From UBA8438 sp963934795 (GTDB taxonomy: Bacteria > Acidobacteriota > Vicinamibacteria > Vicinamibacterales > UBA8438), in contig CAWWAF010000006.1 of the NCBI GenBank assembly GCA_963934795.1, positions 4,280-68,279 on the forward strand: DNA of 64,000 bases, in the 5' to 3' direction. The notes beneath the pieces were generated by a model that was not told the origin of the DNA, did not search any database, and saw only the letters and a list, made by a program, of their open reading frames with translations. Below are positions 32,982 through 41,370 of this stretch, in pieces. Positions within the stretch are counted from its first letter, which is position 1. The number at the start of each line of letters is the position of its first letter. Position numbers and translations under genes: made by a program.

Positions 32982-34268
32982 ATGAGACGCAACAGCGATC
33001 TGTTCGCCGGACTGGTGTGGGTGGTGCTGACGTGCGGAGCGGCGACCGCGTCGTGGGGGGCGCCGGCCGAGCAAGACCGACCAGCGGCCGATGGTCCGAC
33101 AGGCCTGCGGGTGTTCCTGGATTGCGGGCGGCGGGCCTGTGACCGTGACTACCTCCGCCGGGAGATCACCTTCATCGACTACGTGCGCGATCGCCGAGTC
33201 GCCGAGGTGCACGTCCTGGTCACGACGCAGGGTAGTGGCGGCGGCACGCAGTACACGTTTGATTTTATCGGTCTCGACCGGTTCGATGGAAACGACGTGA
33301 GACACGCGTATTCCGAGAGCCGGACCGACACCTACAACGAGACCCGCGCCGGGATTGCCCAGGTGCTGCGGGTAGGATTTCTGCACTACATCATCGAGAC
33401 GCCGCTGGCCACGCAGATTGAAATCGGCACGGCTCGGCAGCAGAGCGGGGCTCGCTCGGTCATGGTGCAGCCTGAGGACGATCCATGGGACTTCTGGGTC
33501 TACCGAGTGTCGGGGAATGTGCGGGCCTCGGGCGAGGACATCCGTACTGACCGAAACTTCAACGGGTCAGTCTCCGCAAACAGGACAACCGCAGACTGGA
33601 TCATCCGTACCGAATTCGACGGGTCCTACAACGAGTCTATTACCGAATTGAGTACCGGCGATTTCACCAACATTCGCACTCGGTATAACCTCGACGGGCA
33701 GCTGGTAAAGAGTCTCGGAGAGCATTGGGGTGCATCCATCGCGGGGCGGGTGGGCGCCACCACGTTTCTGAACCAGGACCGGTACATGAGGGTGCAACCG
33801 GGGATAGAGTTCAACGTGTTTCCTTACTCCGAGTCGTCCCGTCGTAGCCTGACTGTCTCGTACGAGGCGGGGATCGAGTCGTTCGACTACGAAGAGGTGA
33901 CCATCTTCGACAGGCTCGAAGAGACGGTGCCATCGCAGGAGATCCAGGCGACGCTCGACGTCGAGCAGCCGTGGGGCGATAGCCGCATCCGGGCTCGCTA
34001 CAACAGCTTGCTGAACGACCTCGATACCTACAGCGCCTCCGTGTCCGGGAATCTCTCCTTTCGCATCGCCCGCGGGCTGTCGCTGAATGTCAGTGCCAGC
34101 ACCTCGTTGGTGCGCGATCAGATCTATCTAGTCAAGGAGGACCTCTCGGATGAGGAGATATTGCTCCAACGCCGGCAACTCGCGACCGACTCCCGGTATC
34201 GCGTGTCGTTCGGATTCAGCTACACCTTTGGGTCGATCTTCAACAACGTCGTGAACCCGCGGTTCTGA
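32982..34268 (+). CDS. Predicted outer-membrane beta-barrel protein of unknown function
   Basis: The 428-aa protein has a signal peptide (ending ASWGAP). The rest is rich in alternating polar/hydrophobic strands, for example VSGNVRASGEDIRTDRNF, IRTRYNLDGQLVKSL, QATLDVEQPWGDSRIRARY and SASVSGNLSFRIARGLSL. It ends in an aromatic residue (NPRF), as outer-membrane barrels do. A Cys pair near residue 45 (DCGRRACDRD) precedes the barrel. It begins 31 nt after the PhoA-like gene, so the two may share a transcript; a phosphate-responsive porin-like role is speculation. AGGGA lies upstream of ATG 32982. Confidence 0.75.
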   Translation: MRRNSDLFAGLVWVVLTCGAATASWGAPAEQDRPAADGPTGLRVFLDCGRRACDRDYLRREITFIDYVRDRRVAEVHVLVTTQGSGGGTQYTFDFIGLDRFDGNDVRHAYSESRTDTYNETRAGIAQVLRVGFLHYIIETPLATQIEIGTARQQSGARSVMVQPEDDPWDFWVYRVSGNVRASGEDIRTDRNFNGSVSANRTTADWIIRTEFDGSYNESITELSTGDFTNIRTRYNLDGQLVKSLGEHWGASIAGRVGATTFLNQDRYMRVQPGIEFNVFPYSESSRRSLTVSYEAGIESFDYEEVTIFDRLEETVPSQEIQATLDVEQPWGDSRIRARYNSLLNDLDTYSASVSGNLSFRIARGLSLNVSASTSLVRDQIYLVKEDLSDEEILLQRRQLATDSRYRVSFGFSYTFGSIFNNVVNPRF

Positions 34269-34286
34269 CACGCCAGCGTTCGCAGC

Positions 34287-34439
34287 ATGAAGCACAACTA
34301 CGCCCTGCGCGAGAACGACGAGTGGGTCACGCCGCTTCGCGAAGCCTTGGCGGCGCGCGAACTGCCGTTCGATGAGTGGATTCCCGACACCGGTGTCGTG
34401 GATCTCGCAGCGGGGCCGCCGGAGACGGGTCGGGAGTAG
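34287..34439 (+). pseudogene. 50-codon fragment resembling the start of an ATP-grasp/ligase-like protein
   Basis: ATG 34287 opens a 50-codon frame (MKHNYALRENDEWVTPLREA, then a helical ELPFDEWIPDTGVVDLAAGPP) that stops at 34439, 4 nt before the PepSY gene. Strongly biased codon use and a conserved-looking alpha/beta start suggest it is a true N-terminus. It resembles what I remember of RimK/glutathione-synthetase-like proteins whose PPE motif is followed by GVFYNRMS, but that continuation is missing. It is either a truncated gene or a small ORF coupled to PepSY; the match is from memory only. Confidence 0.4.
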
Positions 34440-34443
34440 ACAG

Positions 34444-35346
34444 ATGGCAGGCACAAGCAGTTGGCGACGGCAGCCGCAGGGGATGTGGCTTCGGAAAGCG
34501 CTCTTTCAGGTGCATCTCTGGACGGGCCTCGGCGTTGGCCTCTACGTGGTGGTCATCAGCCTGACCGGCAGCATTCTGGTCTACCGCAGCGAGCTACGGC
34601 AGTACTTCAATCCACAGCCGCAGACCGTGGCCGTGGAGGGGACCCGCCTGAGCGCTGATGCGCTGGTGGCCGCGACCCGGCAGGTCTTTCCTGATACCGA
34701 GATCGAGGTTTGGACCGACCCCGATGAGCCGGATCTGGCGGTGACGATGTCGGTTGAGGCTGAGGGCAGCGGTCGGGATCTGCTCCTGTTCGACCCCTAC
34801 AGTGGCGAGTACCTGGGGAATTCGCTGCCAGCCGGCTGGCGCCTCACCACCTGGATGCTGGATCTGCACGACAACTTGCTTGGGGGGGACACGGGCCGCG
34901 AGATCAATGGTGTCGGCGCCGCGTTGTTGGGGATCTTGACGCTGACCGGTCTGGTCATCTGGTGGCCCGGGATCGGGGGATGGAAGCGGGCGCTGCTGGT
35001 TGACTGGCGCGCAAACTGGCGGCGCGTGAACTGGAGTGTGCACAGCTCGTTTGGGTTCTGGACCCTGCTCTTCCTCGGCATGTGGGCGTTCACCGGGGTC
35101 TATCTGGCATTCCCGGAACCGTTCATCGCCATCGTCGACTACCTGGAACCGTTCGAGGAGGACAACTTTGATCCCCGCACCGGCGACCAGATTCTGTACT
35201 GGTTCTCGCTCATGCACTTTGGCCGGTTCGGCTGGGCGACGAAAGCGGCCTGGGCAGCGATCGGCTTGGTGCCGCCGGTGATGTTCGTGACCGGGGCCAT
35301 CATGTGGTGGAACCGCGTGGTCCGCCCCTGGTTGGCGCGGCGATAG
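34444..35346 (+). CDS. PepSY-associated membrane protein (iron-regulated type)
   Basis: The 300-aa protein matches the PepSY_TM family: four membrane helices (VHLWTGLGVGLYVVVISLTG, INGVGAALLGILTLTGLVIW, FWTLLFLGMWAFTG and AIGLVPPVMFVTGAIMWW) and a periplasmic PepSY-like domain between helices 1 and 2 (TRLSADALVAATRQVFPDTEI). Histidines at helix ends (VHLW, DLHDN, VHSSF, MHFGRF) are typical and may bind haem in family members thought to reduce ferric siderophores. The start (ATG 34444) follows a short frame by 4 nt. It is probably involved in iron or redox metabolism, but no siderophore receptor gene is adjacent. Confidence 0.88.
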   Translation: MAGTSSWRRQPQGMWLRKALFQVHLWTGLGVGLYVVVISLTGSILVYRSELRQYFNPQPQTVAVEGTRLSADALVAATRQVFPDTEIEVWTDPDEPDLAVTMSVEAEGSGRDLLLFDPYSGEYLGNSLPAGWRLTTWMLDLHDNLLGGDTGREINGVGAALLGILTLTGLVIWWPGIGGWKRALLVDWRANWRRVNWSVHSSFGFWTLLFLGMWAFTGVYLAFPEPFIAIVDYLEPFEEDNFDPRTGDQILYWFSLMHFGRFGWATKAAWAAIGLVPPVMFVTGAIMWWNRVVRPWLARR

Positions 35347-35449
35347 CCCAGGGAGCGTCGGCTGTCGCCACGGCGGGACCGCGTGTGAACCGTTGTAGAA
35401 TCAGCGGATCCGTGAGCGCGCCGCTACGTCCGGCGTGGAGGAGAAATAG

Positions 35450-36241
35450 ATGAGTCTGATGGGTTTCCGCACCACACGTTGGTCCGAACAACCTCTGTTG
35501 CCGGCACGGGCGTGCGCGCCGTGGCTCGTACGCACGATGGCGACCGCGATCACCGTGGCCGTGATGGTTGCCCCGGCGTTCGCGCAAGCGGGTGCTGACG
35601 AGGTGGCGGTGCCTGACCTCGCTGGTGTGTGGGACGGCGGTTTTCGGGCGAGACCCGTCAATGGGCCGAACATGCCGTGGGTGCCGGGCGAGAATTTTCC
35701 GGTCCTGAACGAGCGGGGACTCGCGTACCAGGCCGCCTTCGATGAAGCGATTGCGCCGAAGTACGACTGTGTGCCTTCGGCGTCACCGGCGATCCAATAC
35801 GACCCCTACATGATGGAAGTCACGCAGTGGCCGGACCGGGTGCTCGTTCGCTACGAGAAAGACGATCAGATCAGGACGTTCTGGCTCGACGGCCGAGAGA
35901 CGCCAGTCAACGATTTTACGGTCCAGGGCTTTTCGGCCGGTCGTTACGAGGGTGGCGCCTTGATCGTCGAGACCACCAAGTTCGTGTTTGATATCGCCGG
36001 CTTTGACGATTACAACGGCATTCCGTCGTCTCAGCAGAAAAAAGTCACCGAGCGGTATTGGCGCGAGGGCGAGGAGTTGCGCATGACGCTGACGGTCGAG
36101 GACCCGATGTTCCTGCGCGAGCCCGTGGCCTACACGACGCGCTGGCTTGCGGGACCGGAGGGCTACAAGCTGCAGGGCTACGACTGCGACCCGTTCGAGG
36201 CCGGGCATCCGCGCAAGTTCCTGGTGCCGAAGTATCGTTAG
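35450..36241 (+). CDS. Exported protein of unknown function, distant relative of DLQGxW family, pairs with DUF6152
   Basis: The 263-aa protein has a signal peptide (ITVAVMVAPAFAQA) and a core with VPDLAGVWDGGFRAR, YDCVPSASPAIQYDPY, FTVQGFSAGRYEGGALIVETTKF, ERYWREGEELRMTLTVEDP and YDCDPFEAGHP. The GRYEGGALIVETT motif parallels GRWEGDTLVVETT in the DLQGxW proteins, so a distant relationship is likely. It sits 49 nt upstream of a DUF6152 gene in the same direction, an arrangement I recall from many proteobacterial and acidobacterial genomes. Function unknown. GGAGGAGAAAT lies upstream of ATG 35450. Confidence 0.8.
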   Translation: MSLMGFRTTRWSEQPLLPARACAPWLVRTMATAITVAVMVAPAFAQAGADEVAVPDLAGVWDGGFRARPVNGPNMPWVPGENFPVLNERGLAYQAAFDEAIAPKYDCVPSASPAIQYDPYMMEVTQWPDRVLVRYEKDDQIRTFWLDGRETPVNDFTVQGFSAGRYEGGALIVETTKFVFDIAGFDDYNGIPSSQQKKVTERYWREGEELRMTLTVEDPMFLREPVAYTTRWLAGPEGYKLQGYDCDPFEAGHPRKFLVPKYR

Positions 36242-36290
36242 ACGTGTCGGCGCTGGCGTCGTGTGGAGTGGGGAAACCAAGGAGGACGTT

Positions 36291-36668
36291 GTGAAAGCTC
36301 TGTTGTGGATCTCTGGGGTGGTGTTGGTCGGGACGGTAATGGTGACGAGCGTGGGTGCGCATCACGCGAGCGGGCCGTTCTACGATCCGGAGAAGAGCGT
36401 CGAAGCGGTCGGCACCGTGACGGAGTTTGTCTTCAGGAACCCGCACTCGTTTGTCTATGTCGATGGGGTGAACGCGGATGGCACGACCACCGCGTGGGAG
36501 GTCGAAATGGGCGCGTCGGTCTCGATGAGCCGCCGTGGCTGGACCCCCGAAACGATCAAGGCGGGCGATCAGATTAAGGTCGTCGGGCAGCCGTCGCGGG
36601 CTCCCGGCACGTTCGGCATCTGCTGCGCCGAGTTGACCAAGCCGGACGGCAGCCCGTTGCGCCCATAG
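36291..36668 (+). CDS. DUF6152 family exported protein
   Basis: The 125-aa protein has a signal peptide ending in GAHH and the DUF6152 pattern: YDPEKSVEAVGTVTEFVFRNPHSFVYVDG, TTAWEVEMGASVSMSRRGW and IKAGDQIKVVGQPSR. It is an OB-like beta barrel with a conserved His pair at the mature N-terminus that could bind copper (HHASGPF); metal binding is inference. GTG 36291 is the start because AAGGAGG lies 5 nt upstream. It is the second gene of a pair with the preceding unknown exported protein. Confidence 0.87.
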   Translation: MKALLWISGVVLVGTVMVTSVGAHHASGPFYDPEKSVEAVGTVTEFVFRNPHSFVYVDGVNADGTTTAWEVEMGASVSMSRRGWTPETIKAGDQIKVVGQPSRAPGTFGICCAELTKPDGSPLRP

Positions 36669-36746
36669 CGGTGTGAGATGGAGCCCGGTGCGCCGCCGCC
36701 GGGCTGGCTCACGGGGCGGGGCTTCCGGACGTGCGCAACGCCCGCG

Positions 36747-37358
36747 TCACGGGTCACTCGGATACCAGAAGCGCGAGTGGCAGTTCTCGCACGTCGCGTC
36801 GAGTCGATCACCACCCGCCAACAACGCCTCCACGTTGCGGGCCCGTACGGCCTCCAGCATCACGACGCCGACGTCATGCAGCTCTCGGGCCGAGCGTTGC
36901 CATGCATCGGGGCTCGCGACGATACGCGCTGCAATGTCGGCCGGTTCCAGGTCGACGCCAGGCAATTGCGACACTGAATCCGGTGCGGCGACGGGGCGGT
37001 GCTCAATCTGAAGAAGATTGCCGGCCTCGAGGAGCAGAATCGCGTCCCGTTCCAGCGCGAGCCATTCGTCGTCCGTTTCGGGCCGCTGTTCTTCGAGCCC
37101 ATCCAGGGTGGACGTCACCACAACCGCATCCCACATGGCGTCGGCGGCGGGGTCGATCATCACCCGCATCAGGTCTTCAACCGTCGCGGTCGGTTGGAAG
37201 TCTGCCGTGGGTGGCGGAGGTGCGACCGGCCGGCGGTCTTCGCATGCCGCGACCACGAGCGTCGTCGCTATGAGCACGAGCAGTGAGAGACACGGGGCTA
37301 CTGGCCGCGTTCCCGAACCGATTCGGTCGTTTACTCGATGATGACGCTCTGGCAACAT
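36747..37358 (-). CDS. Monohaem c-type cytochrome lipoprotein
   Basis: The 203-aa protein has a lipobox (LVVAAC), a Pro-rich linker (RRPVAPPPPTADF) and a helical domain ending in a single haem motif CENCH near the C-terminus (DATCENCHSRFWYP). A haem site at the far C-terminus on a four-helix bundle is the hallmark of the cytochrome c' fold, and LMRVMIDPAADAMWDAV fits helix 1. It is probably a periplasmic, lipid-anchored electron carrier or gas-binding protein. It follows the Rap1a-like gene by 33 nt on the same strand. The exact start within the first 25 residues is uncertain. Confidence 0.8.
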   Translation of the reverse strand: MLPERHHRVNDRIGSGTRPVAPCLSLLVLIATTLVVAACEDRRPVAPPPPTADFQPTATVEDLMRVMIDPAADAMWDAVVVTSTLDGLEEQRPETDDEWLALERDAILLLEAGNLLQIEHRPVAAPDSVSQLPGVDLEPADIAARIVASPDAWQRSARELHDVGVVMLEAVRARNVEALLAGGDRLDATCENCHSRFWYPSDP

Positions 37359-37391
37359 GGCTCGTCTCGGCGCCTGCGGCCAGCAGACGAA

Positions 37392-37823
37392 TCAGGGGCA
37401 GCGGTAGGTGTTCTCCAGCGCGCGGAGGACCAGATCCGAGTCCTCGTCCGGAAGGGCGATGGGATTGTTTTCCAGATACTGGACCACCACCCACACCGCC
37501 TGCGCTGTCGTCGCTTGAGGTGGGAGGCAGACACGGTCTGGCATGAAGGTCTCGGCCATATCGACGACGCCGTGCACCAGGCCGGCGCAGTAGCCCATCC
37601 CGAATGGATTCCGCTCCAACGTCTCGTCCCGGCCGGCGCCCGTGCGGCCGAGATACTCGAAGTACAGTCGACACGTCTGCACCAGTTGGATACCGGAGCC
37701 GGCGGTGGTCTGGCTGGCCTGCCCGGTGTCGCCCGGGTGCGCCGAGGCGACCAGCAGGATGACGAACAGAAGGCCCACGCGTTTCATGGTCTGTACCGGA
37801 ACGAACACCCGATTGGTGGGCAT
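37392..37823 (-). CDS. Rap1a/Tai-family-like exported protein
   Basis: The protein has a signal peptide (VGLLFVILLVASAHP) and a small helical domain with four Cys: QTCRLYF, GYCAGLVHGVVD, DRVCLPPQAT and a final YRC. The GYCxGxxxG and VCxPxxxTxxQ motifs and the VVVQYLENNP helix match the Rap1a/Tai domain, first known from immunity proteins of type VI effectors but widespread as a secreted domain. No effector gene is adjacent. The start is ATG 37823 (TATACT 9 nt upstream) or ATG 37787. It is followed by a cytochrome lipoprotein gene. Confidence 0.8.
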   Translation of the reverse strand: MPTNRVFVPVQTMKRVGLLFVILLVASAHPGDTGQASQTTAGSGIQLVQTCRLYFEYLGRTGAGRDETLERNPFGMGYCAGLVHGVVDMAETFMPDRVCLPPQATTAQAVWVVVQYLENNPIALPDEDSDLVLRALENTYRCP

Positions 37824-37832
37824 CGCGAGGCC

Positions 37833-37838
37833 AGTATA
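37833..37838 (-). promoter_or_regulatory. TATACT -10 box close to the Rap1a-like start
   Basis: On the minus strand TATACT is followed by 9 nt and ATG 37823, leaving a leader of only a few nucleotides. It supports 37823 as the translation start and fits the near-leaderless pattern seen at 31682, 37946 and 59798. Confidence 0.4.
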
Positions 37839-37945
37839 GCTGGGTCGGGGTTCCTGCGGCGTGTGTGACCCGCGCGCCGGGGACGATCTGGCCATAGCGG
37901 GTCTCGCGTCACCCGCGTTTCGGGCCTGGCTCCGCGCGGATTCCA

Positions 37946-37951
37946 TATAAT
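37946..37951 (+). promoter_or_regulatory. TATAAT -10 box 6 nt before the permease start
   Basis: A perfect TATAAT is followed by six nucleotides and GTG 37958. No ribosome-binding site is present, so the transcript is probably leaderless. Confidence 0.5.
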
Positions 37952-37957
37952 CGCGCA

Positions 37958-39081
37958 GTGCAGACCGACCAACCGCCACCGTGGCACCGAGTCGTCCGGC
38001 ATTCCGCGTGGGCCCCGTGTCTTGCGCTGATGCTGGTGGCCGTCGCAGGATGCCAGTCAGGGGGGCCCACGCCGCAACCGGCGAGCGTGGCGTTGGCGCC
38101 TGGTCTGATGCCGTGGATCGCACGCGCTGACCACGAGGTCGTGGAAACGGACGGCGATCTGTTCGCGCGGGTGCGGTCTGGTGAACTGGAATTGGCCGTG
38201 CTGGTCGACCCGGACTACGCCGTAGATTTCGCGGCTGGTGCGCCCGCTCGGGTGCGCCTGATCGTCGACGGTTCGAAGAACGAACTGTCGCCGCTGGTGC
38301 GCCGCGCCCGCCGCGTCCTCGGCAGCTACGGAACCCAGGTCAGCACGCTGCGGCTGATTGCCAGAGGGGTGTCGACCGATCTGCGCACGCCGGTTCGGCT
38401 CGAGGAGTTGGACATCGCCACAAGTCAGCAGCGTTTCGCCAATTTTCTGAGCTTCATCCCGCTCTTCATCATCACGGCGGCATTCGTGTCGGGGATGAAC
38501 GTGGCGATTGACACGACCGCGGGTGAGCGTGAGCGCGGCTCGCTCGAGCCCCTTCTGATGAACCCCGTGTCGCGGAACGCGATCGTCATAGGGAAATGGC
38601 TGGTCACAGTAGTGTTCGCGAGCGCCGGCATCGTGCTGGTGCTGGCGGGTACCTTGACGATGTTGCGACGCATGTCGCTTGAGGACCTGGTATCCGGCTG
38701 GATATTGGCCCCATGCAGGTTGTCGCAATTCTCGCCGGTACGGTACCGCTCGCATTTCTGGCCGCCGGCGTCCAGTTGCTGGTGTCCACCTTTGCTCGAT
38801 CGTTTAAGGAAGCGCAGACCTACGTGAGCACGCTCATCTTTGTGCCGATGATCCCCGGCATGATTGCGGCCGTGTCGTCCCTCCCGAACGTGCCATGGAT
38901 GGCCGAGGTGCCGTCGCTTGGACAGCAGGTGCTGCTGACACGGGTGTTGGGTGGCGACGACCCAGGGCTGGCCCTATTGCTGGTGGCGGGTGGATCGTCG
39001 CTGCTATTGGGACTCTTGTGCGTGATGTTGACCGCGTGGCTGTTTCGCCACGAGCGGATTGTGTTCGGCGTGGAGAATTGA
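37958..39081 (+). pseudogene. ABC-2 permease (NatB-like), frameshifted and N-terminally unusual
   Basis: Two overlapping frames encode one protein. The first (from GTG 37958) carries RVRLIVDGSKNELSPLVRRA, FIPLFIITAAFVSGMNVAID, ERERGSLEPLLMNPVSR and IVIGKWLVTVVFA, all typical of NatB-like sodium/drug-export permeases, up to SLEDLVSGW. The second, two frames on, continues from MQVVAILAGTVPLAF through ARSFKEAQTYVSTLIFVP to the end (39081). One more C in the run at 38709-38712 would restore a single frame. The N-terminal part lacks the usual cytoplasmic KEL...DRR segment and first helix; instead there is a lipobox-like AGC. No ATPase gene is adjacent, so the gene is probably dead unless the frameshift is a sequencing error. 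Confidence 0.8.
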
Positions 39082-39149
39082 CACCACCCAGCAGGACTGG
39101 CGGCCCACGTGGGGGACGCTGCCCCGGTTTGTGGTCATCTGGAGAGCCT

Positions 39150-41300
39150 ATGTTCCTGAATCCGAGGGTCGTGTGCCGGAACCGCGGTGTCGCCGCTGTG
39201 GACGCCAGGTGGATCGTCTGGACCGCAGCGGCACTGGTGCTGACCGTTGTCGCGACGCCTGCGCGAGGACAAACGCCGCTCGGATTTACCGAGGAGCAGG
39301 CTGAGGCGGGGAGTGCCGTCTACGCCGAGCGCTGTGCGTCATGCCATGGGGACACGCTCGACGATGGCGAGGTAGCCCCGCCGCTGAAGGGCGCGGCCTT
39401 CCGTGAGCGTTGGCGAGCGGAGACGCCCGACACCCTGTTCAACCTGACCGCCGACACCATGCCGCAGGATCAGCCGGGCGTGCTCGACGACGCGTCGTAC
39501 GCGGCGGTGCTCGCGTTCATGTACCGCGAAAACGGGTCCGCGGCCGGGGCGGACGCGCTGCCCGCTGATCCGGACATCCTGGCGGGGTTCACGCCGCCAC
39601 GGTGGCCACGCGGGCAAGGCGGCGGGCTGGCCCCGGGCGCGGCGCTGCCACCGTATCCGGTGTCGGCGAATCCACTGCCAGGCCTCCGTCCGGTGACCGA
39701 CCAGATGCTCGAGCAACCGGACCCGGGCGATTGGTTGCTCTGGCGCCGAACCTACGACGCCTATGGCTTCAGTCCACTCGAGGCGATTAACCGCACCAAT
39801 GTCGACGACCTGCGCGTGGCGTGGAGCTGGTCCCTGCCGGCAGGACCGAATGAGTCAACACCGATCGTGCATGACGGCGTGCTGTTCATCCACGGGTACG
39901 GGGACGAAGTACAGGCGCTCGATGCGGTCACCGGAGATCTCCTCTGGCAGTACTCGCGTCGACTGCCACGCGGGACCGCCCCGAGCGTGAAGCGCGGGAT
40001 GTCGCTGTACGGCGAGCGGCTCTATGTGCCGACGTCCGATGCGCACATCGTGGCGCTAGACGCACGCACCGGCCGAGTGGTCTGGGATAAGCCTGCGGCG
40101 GATCGGGAGGACGGCTACCGCATGACCGGCGGCACACTGGTGGCGCGGGGCAAGGTGATGGTTGGGACCACCGGGCGCGTCGGCGGCGGCAACTATATCG
40201 TGGCGCTCGATGCTGAGACCGGCGACGTCGCCTGGCGTTTCGCCACCATCGCGCAGCCTGATGCGCCGGGTGGTAACAGTTGGAACGGGTTGCCGGTCGA
40301 GGCTCGCAACGGCGGCTCCGTCTGGATACCGGGTAGCTACGATCCGGTCAACAACCTCGCGTTCTTTGCGCCCGGCAACACGTATGACACGGGGCCGCTG
40401 CGGGATCCCGTCTCCATCCCCGGGGTGACCAACGATGCGCTGTACCTCGACACTACTCTGGCGTTGAATCCCGATACCGGCCAGTTGGTCTGGCACTTTC
40501 AGCATCAAGCCAACGGACAGTGGGACCTCGACTGGGCATTCGAACGACAAATCGTGGATCTGACAGTGGGCGGAGAGAGCAGGCGGCTGGTGGTCACGAC
40601 CGGCAAGCAGGCCATCTTCGACTTCTTGGACGCGGAGACAGGTGCCTATGTGTCGTCGATCGATCTGGGCCTACAAAACCTGGTGACCGCCATCGATCCG
40701 GTCACGGGCGCCAAGACGACCGACCCGGCGCTCTTGCCCGGCGACGGCGAGACCAAGATGGTCTGTCCCCACGTAAGTGGCGGGCGCGGATGGATGCCGA
40801 CCTCCTACGATGCGCGTACGAAGGTCGTCTATGTGCCGATGGTCGAAGCCTGCATGGACCTCGTGCCGGTGCCGGACGGTGAGCGCGGCAGCCTGTCGAG
40901 CGGCGTCCGATGGACGGTGCGCCCGCGGCCGGAGAGCGACGGCAACTACGGCCGCTTGGAGGCCGTCAACCTGGAGACCGGCGACACGACCTGGATCGCG
41001 CGCCAACGCGCCCCCCAAACGACCGGCACATTGGTCACCGGCGGCGGGCTCGTGTTCGCGGGCGCCCTGGATCGGCGCATTGCCGCCTACGACTCCGGCA
41101 CCGGGGAGCAGCTATGGGAGACCCGCCTCAATGAAGTCCCGAGTGCGGCGCCCATCACCTACGCCGTCGCCGGCCGGCAATACCTGGCCGTCATCGTGGG
41201 AAGCGGCGGATACCAGTCCGGTAGCTACGGGGTGATGGTGCCGGAGATCAAGAATCCGCCCGGCCGCGGCGCCTCTCTCTGGGTATTCGAAGTGAAATAG
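39150..41300 (+). CDS. Cytochrome c-PQQ dehydrogenase fusion (haem domain N-terminal)
   Basis: The 716-aa exported protein begins with a signal peptide (ALVLTVVATPARGQ), then a cytochrome c domain with CASCH near residue 61 and a Met-rich distal side (ADTMPQDQPG). The rest is an eight-bladed quinoprotein dehydrogenase with blades such as VQALDAVTGDLLWQYS, the catalytic-region motif GQWDLDWAFE near residue 457 and the closing GRQYLAVIVG. Classical quinohaemoprotein alcohol dehydrogenases carry the haem domain at the C-terminus; here it is N-terminal. It should oxidise an alcohol or sugar and pass electrons internally to the haem. ATG 39150 has TGGAGAG upstream; the frame is open to 38895 without coding character. 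Confidence 0.92.
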   Translation: MFLNPRVVCRNRGVAAVDARWIVWTAAALVLTVVATPARGQTPLGFTEEQAEAGSAVYAERCASCHGDTLDDGEVAPPLKGAAFRERWRAETPDTLFNLTADTMPQDQPGVLDDASYAAVLAFMYRENGSAAGADALPADPDILAGFTPPRWPRGQGGGLAPGAALPPYPVSANPLPGLRPVTDQMLEQPDPGDWLLWRRTYDAYGFSPLEAINRTNVDDLRVAWSWSLPAGPNESTPIVHDGVLFIHGYGDEVQALDAVTGDLLWQYSRRLPRGTAPSVKRGMSLYGERLYVPTSDAHIVALDARTGRVVWDKPAADREDGYRMTGGTLVARGKVMVGTTGRVGGGNYIVALDAETGDVAWRFATIAQPDAPGGNSWNGLPVEARNGGSVWIPGSYDPVNNLAFFAPGNTYDTGPLRDPVSIPGVTNDALYLDTTLALNPDTGQLVWHFQHQANGQWDLDWAFERQIVDLTVGGESRRLVVTTGKQAIFDFLDAETGAYVSSIDLGLQNLVTAIDPVTGAKTTDPALLPGDGETKMVCPHVSGGRGWMPTSYDARTKVVYVPMVEACMDLVPVPDGERGSLSSGVRWTVRPRPESDGNYGRLEAVNLETGDTTWIARQRAPQTTGTLVTGGGLVFAGALDRRIAAYDSGTGEQLWETRLNEVPSAAPITYAVAGRQYLAVIVGSGGYQSGSYGVMVPEIKNPPGRGASLWVFEVK

Positions 41301-41370
41301 TTGTCGGTGGCGTGTAGGAGCGGGAACGGGACCCTGTGGACCGCGCAATTGACGGCCGAGGCTCGACATC

